Source: Zygotorulaspora mrakii (Eukaryota > Ascomycota > Saccharomycetes > Saccharomycetales > Saccharomycetaceae). From it: a DNA stretch of 64,000 nt. The translations under genes and the position numbers were made by a program. Of the stretch, positions 58,317 to 64,000 are shown piece by piece. Positions within the stretch are counted from its first letter, which is position 1. Every line of letters starts with the position of its first letter. A model generated the notes under the pieces. That model searched no databases and was not told where the DNA came from. It saw only the letters and a list, made by a program, of their open reading frames with translations. The stretch lies in NCBI RefSeq assembly GCF_013402915.1, contig NC_050719.1, positions 1,302,001 to 1,366,000 of the forward strand. The letters are read 5' to 3'.

Positions 58317-60905
58317 TTAGAATCCAATCATTTTCATTAGTCCATATCCTACTGTTACGATAATGAAATAGGTAATTACACTTGCTGGGACACCTCTTGT
58401 AATGAACGTACCAACAGTGAGATATCTATCACCAACCTCATCAATCATAGAAATAGCTGTTACATTGGGGAAACCAGAAGTTGGAAGTCCCATCGCACCG
58501 GAGCACAATAAAGCAGCTACCATGATCAGCAGTCTGGAATGATTTCCCGAAGGTAAATTTGCGCCAATTTCACTCATCAGTGGCACAATGATCATTGCAG
58601 CTACGGTGTGAGAAACAAAAGTAGCCATAGTTAGAATTACGACACCAAAGATAAGGACAATAATGAAAATTGGCTTATCTTCCATATTTTCTTTTATAAT
58701 TGATGCCATTGTAGACAATAAACCGGAAGAAGTAACTGCTTTACCTAAAGTTGTACCACCCATTGCAAGAATAACTATGGTCCACATAAAATTGTTGAAA
58801 TCATCAGAAGTCAATAATCCTGTGCCGAAAAATATTAGAATTGGAATGATTGATATTATACCCATCTCTCCAAATATTCCTGATAATTTATTGGATAAAC
58901 ACCAAAGAACAATAGTAGCTGCCGAGACAATAGAAACGAACCATTGTTTCAGAGTGAATGGATCTCTTATTGGATGTAATTTCAATAACTTTAACGAGGG
59001 TTCTAATGGGAACGTAAGAAGTAATAAAATCCAAATGCCAAGGATACATAGAACGCAAACGGGTATGGAAACGATGAACCATTCGATCCAAGAAGGTTGC
59101 GGTTCCATTAAGCCAATTGAAAAAATATTCTGTGGTGATGCAATTGGCGAAGCCATACCACCAATGTTTGAAGCTAAAGCAATACCTAAGATCAGTTGTT
59201 TTGCATAAACACTATTTCTTGGTAAAGTCCTCAATAATGGTTGAATGATTGAATAACATAGAACAGGGGCTGCAACGTTTGAAACCCACATTGAAACAAA
59301 TAGAGCAACACCCATATTTGTTAAAAGAATGACCTTTGGATTTGTGCCAGCAGATGACAAGATATAAGTTGATAAAACTTTAGCAATATTAAATTTTGAT
59401 AAAGCTGCAGCTAAAGTAAAACCACCTAATAATAACATGATAACACTTGACCACATTGTTGATAAAATGAATTGCGAAGACTGTATTGGATCCATTGGCT
59501 TATTTGTTGAAGGATTATTCAAAACCGGTAAAATGACAATTAGCAATGGGACAAATAATGAAGTAACAAATAATGGAATTGTTTCAGTAGCCCAAAGTAA
59601 GGATGCATAAATTAAAATAGCAAAACAGTTTTTTTGTAAAATATCATTAAAGGGTGATTTCTTCAGAAAAATTGCAAAAATTAAGGTAATTAATGAGAAT
59701 TTAACAAATAATGATGAGTTCAGTACAATTCTCAGGAAATCCAATGGTGATAAATGCAAAAAATCATGAATGGTTTCCGGTATTTTTATCGATTTTACTG
59801 ACGAATCTGAATGGATAGTAACGTTACCGTTTTGATCAATTTCTTTCACATGAATTTTCTTCGAGAGATTCTTGTTGTCAGTTTTGACATTTTGTGACTT
59901 TCTCTCAAGATTAATCATGTCTTTCCAAACCGTGTTTCTCTCCCAGACAACATGGTCTCTCAAATGCGATGACAGCTGAGTTTCAGCGAAATTAATATCC
60001 AGAACGCTGTTATCATCATGCGGGAAATTATCCTGCGATAACCTCGCATAGGTGACAATTGTCTCCGCTAAGCAGTTTTGGATTTTTTGGATCGTTTCCT
60101 TGTTGAAAACATGAGACTTTTTCTCCATGGCATTCAGATAGTCATTTTTAATGTTTGTGTCAAGGGATTTGTCAAATTTTTTGCAAATTTTTGAAAAACC
60201 TGTGCGATTCAATTCTATGAAACTCTTCAATTCCGAAAGCTGCGTGTAGATGGCAACCAGTCTTTTCTTCAAAGTGATTTTTCTCTCAAAAACAGGCGAA
60301 ATGTAGTGGGAGTTCCACGTATTATTCGTCGTCCTTGACTGCGAGTGATAAATACCGTGGCCCGATTCATTGGTGTGGTCCGGCGCAGATTCTATCGATC
60401 TGCCAGATAAATTGGAGTCGATGTCGTCATCTATCTCGTTATCGCTGTGGCCTTCTAGCCGTGCCTCCAGCGAATCGTTCGACAATCTGCGGTCTCTATT
60501 CCGTATTTGCGAGGGCACGGCATCGCTTATACTGTGCACTCTGTTGTTCAGCAAGTCCTGCTCAAACTCCAAGACGTCGTCCTTCAACTCGTTGTAGTTC
60601 GCAATGAGCCCAGTTTCCTGGCTCTTGAAAAATTTGTCGATCTTTTTCAGTTCCACATCCAGCGCAACCAGAAACTTGGACACGTACACATCCGAGGTCG
60701 CCAACCCGCTGAGCAGCGGTTGCGTCTCAGACCCAGATCCGTGCTCGCCGCCACCACCCTGTTCGACATCTGCGTGGCTCGCTGGCCGCGAATACAGCTT
60801 ATCTCTTTGCAAAGCATAGATGAGTTTCTTCAGATGCGAATAGGCAATGTACTTGGACGACCACTCCGGCACTGCATTGAACTGCAAGGAATGCGAAAAC
60901 TTCAT
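58317..60905 (-). CDS. PHO91: Low-affinity vacuolar phosphate transporter Pho91
   Basis: Pho91 exports phosphate from the vacuole and is regulated by inositol pyrophosphates through its SPX domain. The ATG at 60905 gives 862 residues (S. cerevisiae 894). The SPX domain spans about 1-320, starting MKFSHSLQFNAVPEWSSKYI with the lysine-rich FSKICKKFDKSLDTNIK helix. A divalent-anion/sodium-symporter-type membrane domain with about 12 segments begins near 385, including CFAILIYASLLWATETIPLF and GGTTLGKAVTSSGLLSTM. The 5' quarter of the gene is noticeably more GC-rich than the rest. Upstream lies a very GC-rich spacer with one CACGTG site. Confidence 0.98.
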   Translation of the reverse strand: MKFSHSLQFNAVPEWSSKYIAYSHLKKLIYALQRDKLYSRPASHADVEQGGGGEHGSGSETQPLLSGLATSDVYVSKFLVALDVELKKIDKFFKSQETGLIANYNELKDDVLEFEQDLLNNRVHSISDAVPSQIRNRDRRLSNDSLEARLEGHSDNEIDDDIDSNLSGRSIESAPDHTNESGHGIYHSQSRTTNNTWNSHYISPVFERKITLKKRLVAIYTQLSELKSFIELNRTGFSKICKKFDKSLDTNIKNDYLNAMEKKSHVFNKETIQKIQNCLAETIVTYARLSQDNFPHDDNSVLDINFAETQLSSHLRDHVVWERNTVWKDMINLERKSQNVKTDNKNLSKKIHVKEIDQNGNVTIHSDSSVKSIKIPETIHDFLHLSPLDFLRIVLNSSLFVKFSLITLIFAIFLKKSPFNDILQKNCFAILIYASLLWATETIPLFVTSLFVPLLIVILPVLNNPSTNKPMDPIQSSQFILSTMWSSVIMLLLGGFTLAAALSKFNIAKVLSTYILSSAGTNPKVILLTNMGVALFVSMWVSNVAAPVLCYSIIQPLLRTLPRNSVYAKQLILGIALASNIGGMASPIASPQNIFSIGLMEPQPSWIEWFIVSIPVCVLCILGIWILLLLTFPLEPSLKLLKLHPIRDPFTLKQWFVSIVSAATIVLWCLSNKLSGIFGEMGIISIIPILIFFGTGLLTSDDFNNFMWTIVILAMGGTTLGKAVTSSGLLSTMASIIKENMEDKPIFIIVLIFGVVILTMATFVSHTVAAMIIVPLMSEIGANLPSGNHSRLLIMVAALLCSGAMGLPTSGFPNVTAISMIDEVGDRYLTVGTFITRGVPASVITYFIIVTVGYGLMKMIGF

Positions 60906-61990
60906 CACTGACTAAGCTAACGCGTCACCCACTATCCACTGCCAACTGCACTCCACTCTCTCCAGACACTACCCACACACTAGTCCCCAAAATCTACCTT
61001 CCCATACCGCATCCAACCCTATAGATCCAGGTCGCCATCTCTCACGTCATGTCATGCCCGAGCCCACAAGAAAAAAATCATCTGGAAATCGCGCTGCACG
61101 GCCCGCGCTGCACGTGCTGCCCCAGTGTTCCCAAATGTTTCCCAAGCGCTTCTACCGCCAGTCTGTTTCTCTTCCGAGTGTCCGCGCGCCTGGGATCCTG
61201 CCCAACGCGCCGAAAAAGCAGTCAGCAGCGTCCGCGCACTAAATCGCGCAGCCCGCGCCGTGTGAGATGACCACCCACTGGCCTTGCGTTTCGGCCGGCC
61301 GCCATTCTCGCGCCCGCCCCACTTGCTAAAAATACCTTGGCGGCTAACCCGCACCAGCGGGGTCTCGTTCCCTGTGCCCCCGCCGCGCCCCGCGAATCGC
61401 AAATCACCCAGAATGCCTGTACAAAGCGGGGCTCGCGTCTATTGCCCTGGCAGCAAAAACTGCATAGCAAAGCGAACCGTCGGCGGTGCCCGCTCGCGCC
61501 CAGCAGTCTGAACCGTATAAACGGTGTGCATGGTGTGCATGGTGTGCATGGTCCAAACGGCGTAGATGGCGTAAACGGTGGTGGTGGCCCCTCGTACCAC
61601 ATGAGCACCCGCTGGACAACTGCTCCCCGGGACTCGGCCAAAGTGATCTCCGGTTTTGTAATTCTCCCCTCATTGTCTCGGATCCGTGGGATGCCACATT
61701 CTTGCACAGAACCATAAGGATAATGGTCAGCATTCAGGGCAGACGCAGGAACCAAAGCTAATGCAGACAGGATGGGCTGTGACGGGAGGTGACGAGATGT
61801 GACAGGATGTGACATGATAGGGCCGGATCAGGGTCGGATGGTGGTTGTAGTCGGTGGCAGGGTGGGTGCAGGGACAGGGGTCGAATACTTAAAAAGAGGA
61901 TTGATCGATCGATGGCGATGAGGTTCTGGTCGCAGTCGCAATCATGGTTGCAGTTGCGGTGTGCGTGCTTCAAGTAGACCAGGAATTATC
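60906..61990. other. GC-rich divergent spacer between PHO91 and YNR014W ortholog
   Basis: This 1.1-kb spacer is far richer in G and C than the rest of the window, especially 61050-61520. It contains CACGTG (61111-61116, 206 bases before the PHO91 ATG) and GGCGGCTA (inverse of the Ume6/URS1 core TAGCCGCC) at about 61339-61346. AGGGG-type stress elements are at 61666-61670 (inverse) and 61876-61880. A 9-bp repeat tract is listed separately. Long open frames on both strands reflect composition, not genes. Confidence 0.6.
61523..61576 (+). repeat. 9-bp tandem repeat tract
   Basis: Three exact copies of GGTGTGCAT (61523-61549) are followed by three degenerate 9-bp units, GGTCCAAAC, GGCGTAGAT and GGCGTAAAC (61550-61576), then GGT triplets. 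Read on the plus strand the units give Gly-X-Y triplets, but no ATG-initiated frame covers them. Confidence 0.85.
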
Positions 61991-62566
61991 ATGACAGACT
62001 CGGTAGAATGGCCGTTGAACAGACCGGTGTCGGCTCATCTAACGATCCACTACAGGGATGGGCCCAACGCGGACCGCGACGGGGCCCAGGATGGCAGCGA
62101 CGGCGAAGCTGAGAGGAAGGTGGTCAGAACGGTGCTCAACATAGATACGGAGCCGATGCATGGCGATGCGGTGTCGCCTTTGGCGACTCCGCACTCGTCT
62201 CGGAGGTCCTCCGGGGGATCGGGCTGCTCACCTTCGCCCTCACACGCGAGATCGGTGTCGCAGTCGCAGGCGACTGCCAATCAGTATGGGCCTTGTGGGT
62301 TTCGTCCGGACTTCGGCAACAACCACTACGTAGCAAGACGTTTCAGCGCGCCCGATATGCCGCCCCAGTTTGCTAGTTCGATATCCGCAACACCTTTTGT
62401 CAGAAGTTCCTCGTACAAGGATGCGCTGGCTACAAGAGCGGATGCAAGCGATGCGGCCGAGGCGGCCGAGGCGGATCATGATACCCATGATCCCAACCAG
62501 AGATACCACCCAAGACGGAACTCAATTGCAGTCAAGTTTCGCAAGGCGTCATACAGGAAGGCGTGA
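61991..62566 (+). CDS. YNR014W/YMR206W-like protein of unknown function
   Basis: This encodes 191 residues from the ATG at 61991; the preceding in-frame codons lack ATG. Position next to PHO91 and size fit S. cerevisiae YNR014W (212 residues), a protein of unknown function whose expression is cell-cycle and heat responsive. The protein is basic, Ser/Arg-rich and probably disordered, with RRSSGGSGCSPSPSHARS in the middle, VARRFSAPDMP and a C-terminal RRNSIAVKFRKASYRKA that contains a kinase-type RRNS motif. Codon use is strongly GC-biased, unlike the neighbours. Assignment rests on synteny and recalled resemblance. Confidence 0.8.
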   Translation: MTDSVEWPLNRPVSAHLTIHYRDGPNADRDGAQDGSDGEAERKVVRTVLNIDTEPMHGDAVSPLATPHSSRRSSGGSGCSPSPSHARSVSQSQATANQYGPCGFRPDFGNNHYVARRFSAPDMPPQFASSISATPFVRSSSYKDALATRADASDAAEAAEADHDTHDPNQRYHPRRNSIAVKFRKASYRKA

Positions 62567-62659
62567 TCGCGCAGTGCGACGCAGGCAGATGCCTGGGAAA
62601 AAACGGTCCGGTCAACTCTCCCAAGATTCACATATATATACGCATATATACACATATGT

Positions 62660-64000
62660 TCATGTCATTACGCTCTCGTTGTAGCAACTATCTAAAAGAT
62701 CGTTCAACGCATTTGAGTTTGAATTTGCATTTGAAGTAGCGTTCATTCGTCTGTTTTGGATCTGCGATGCAGTGGGCGACCGCTGCTGTTGCTGCTCGCA
62801 CGTTATTACGAGCCAGTTGCACTCGCCAATTTTTTTAGTTAGTTTTATAAGCAGCGTGTTTTGAACCTTATTCATAAACATTTCGTGTTTCCACGATGAT
62901 ATGATCCACTCGGTGAGGTCCATTTTTCCAATCCTTACACTCGATTCTTCGTTGTCGTTCTTGGAGAAGTTTGCTCCGCTTAGAGTCGCTGTATTACCAC
63001 ATCCCAACGCCAATGTACCGGGGTCTGCCATGCCGCCGTTATTGCAGGTTTCAAGCACTTTTAACAAATCGTCAAATGAACTTTGCTCTTTGGCAAATTG
63101 TAGCCATGTTGCAACAGCGTATTGATCATCGTTATAACCTCGCGGATTTTGGGTCCCAATATTATGTATTCCATCTGCATTGAATCCACTGTCAAACGTT
63201 GTGATATATCTATTTGATGATTCCGAAAAGAATGTCATTATAACTTTCAGTGTTTCCTCTTCAAAATTACTCAAAAAAACGTTTTCGATTTTTGAAAATG
63301 ATGTACCAGAACAGTAATATCTTTGCTTTGCCGTGGCTGCTCTATATATTAATGATGTAAAATCATTACCATTACTGTAATCAAACGGTATTGTCAATGT
63401 CAATGCCTTTGACGATCTTGCAACATATGGTTTGGGTGGATAACTCTCGATCTGAAATATGTCAAGTAAATAAAAATCTTTCAATTTTCCTTCATGGCTT
63501 AGCGATCTTAAATATCCAACAAATAATCTCTGCAGAGCATTTCCACGTTGATGGTAAGATTTGATGACCGGCGGTAACGTTTCATTATCATCATTCTTTT
63601 TCGTATAAGTCTCTCTTTGAAAACATGTTGGTCCTGCGGTATAAATCAAGTCCAATTGAACTGTTTTGTCTATCATCAGTTTATTTTTTTGCAAAAGGAT
63701 GCAAAGTATAAATTCCAAAAATGCAAATGTACAAAATGTATAATCCTTGTCAGGTAAAAATTTGGATAGTCTAAAATGGAAAGACTCCAATGGGAAGTTA
63801 TTTGAACTCTCCCATTTTATGAATTTTCTATATGAGTCCCATGGCACAATACCTCTTGGAAACATATTCCATATAATTCTCAAAGCCATGGCAATCTTGT
63901 TGATATTCTCTTTGAAACAGCTATGAACTTGTTGTAATAGTTCTTCTCCCTTCAAAGAACATCCATCATAAGGGAAAAAAGTCTTCAGCGAATTTTTTAC
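62660..64000 (-). CDS. Msb1/Mug8-domain protein, 5' end outside window
   Basis: The frame is open to the right edge, so the N-terminus is missing; 446 residues are visible and no true start is in the window. The sequence SLKGEELLQQVHSCF followed by ALRIIWNMFPRGIVPWDSYRKF and later RGNALQRLFVGYLRSLS matches the fungal Msb1/Mug8 domain (RhoGAP-like fold, linked to Cdc42/Rho1-dependent bud and wall growth). S. cerevisiae Msb1 is 1137 residues with a long disordered tail; here the protein stops soon after the domain, in a QQQQQ and Asn/Ser-rich end (LNDLLDSCYNESVMT). It may be a short MSB1 homolog or a paralog, and it is not at the S. cerevisiae MSB1 neighbourhood. Confidence 0.75.
   Translation of the reverse strand, partial: VKNSLKTFFPYDGCSLKGEELLQQVHSCFKENINKIAMALRIIWNMFPRGIVPWDSYRKFIKWESSNNFPLESFHFRLSKFLPDKDYTFCTFAFLEFILCILLQKNKLMIDKTVQLDLIYTAGPTCFQRETYTKKNDDNETLPPVIKSYHQRGNALQRLFVGYLRSLSHEGKLKDFYLLDIFQIESYPPKPYVARSSKALTLTIPFDYSNGNDFTSLIYRAATAKQRYYCSGTSFSKIENVFLSNFEEETLKVIMTFFSESSNRYITTFDSGFNADGIHNIGTQNPRGYNDDQYAVATWLQFAKEQSSFDDLLKVLETCNNGGMADPGTLALGCGNTATLSGANFSKNDNEESSVRIGKMDLTEWIISSWKHEMFMNKVQNTLLIKLTKKIGECNWLVITCEQQQQRSPTASQIQNRRMNATSNANSNSNALNDLLDSCYNESVMT

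Noticed and set aside
61337..61717. Collagen-like Gly-X-Y frame on the plus strand
   Set aside because: No ATG precedes the repeat in frame; composition explains the open frame.
61222..61815. 197-codon frame on the minus strand, with TPC repeats
   Set aside because: Lies in the GC-rich island where stop codons are rare, on both strands at once; repeat part is the minisatellite. No ATG context or homology.
62630..62656. AT-dinucleotide run considered as a telomeric or centromeric element
   Set aside because: It is a short microsatellite in a 93-base spacer, without CDE-type motifs or telomere repeats.

Overview
The window is nuclear DNA of a budding yeast of the family Saccharomycetaceae. 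It is densely packed with genes that are mostly intronless and AT-rich. The two spliced genes I can resolve (RPL36 and RAD14) have yeast-type GTATGT donors and TACTAAC/TACTAAT branch points. Almost every protein has a clear Saccharomyces cerevisiae counterpart.

The gene order is the most informative feature. Genes that sit on two duplicated tracks in S. cerevisiae are interleaved here in one unduplicated order. The first half (about 0-34.6 kb) merges YMR189-YMR199 with YPL247-YPL256. The second half (about 34.7-62.6 kb) merges YMR200-YMR206 with YNR006-YNR014. Pairs kept in duplicate in S. cerevisiae (GYP5/GYL1, RPL36A/B, ICY1/ICY2, CIK1/VIK1, CLN1/CLN2, YNR014W/YMR206W) are single here. I infer a lineage that did not undergo the whole-genome duplication, such as the Zygosaccharomyces/Torulaspora group or a relative; I cannot name the species.

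Layout. 0-12 kb: a WD40 protein (YPL247C-like, 5' end probably cut), mitochondrial glycine decarboxylase GCV2, RecQ helicase SGS1, a 1.4-kb divergent spacer, and SPG5. 12-25 kb: Rab-GAP GYP5/GYL1, MRPL24, spliced RPL36, a possible structured RNA, CMC4, ICY1/2, the glycosidase-like YMR196W, VTI1 and YAH1. 25-35 kb: kinesin-associated CIK1/VIK1, SAGA subunit HFI1, spindle-pole protein BBP1, an unrecognised 309-residue protein, G1 cyclin CLN1/2 and ROT1. 35-47 kb: VPS27, spliced RAD14, ATG3, LRO1, NRM1, ERG2, Mediator CSE2 and TOM40. 47-61 kb: INP1, PFK2, GLO1, PRP2, URK1 and PHO91. 61-64 kb: a strikingly GC-rich stretch with YNR014W, then a Msb1/Mug8-domain protein that runs off the right edge.

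The genes are housekeeping genes linked by ancestral synteny, not by a common pathway. Some functional links are visible in cis: a CTTCTT cluster in front of GCV2, SBF-type sites in front of the G1 cyclin, MBF-type sites in front of NRM1, a sterol element inside an inverted repeat in front of ERG2, and pheromone-response elements in front of CIK1/VIK1. I found no transposon, LTR, CRISPR array, convincing tRNA, or clearly new multi-gene system. The best leads are the unrecognised gene next to BBP1, two candidate non-coding RNAs, the PFK2 promoter palindrome, the short Msb1-domain gene beside a GC-rich island, and GLO1 with a possible mitochondrial leader.
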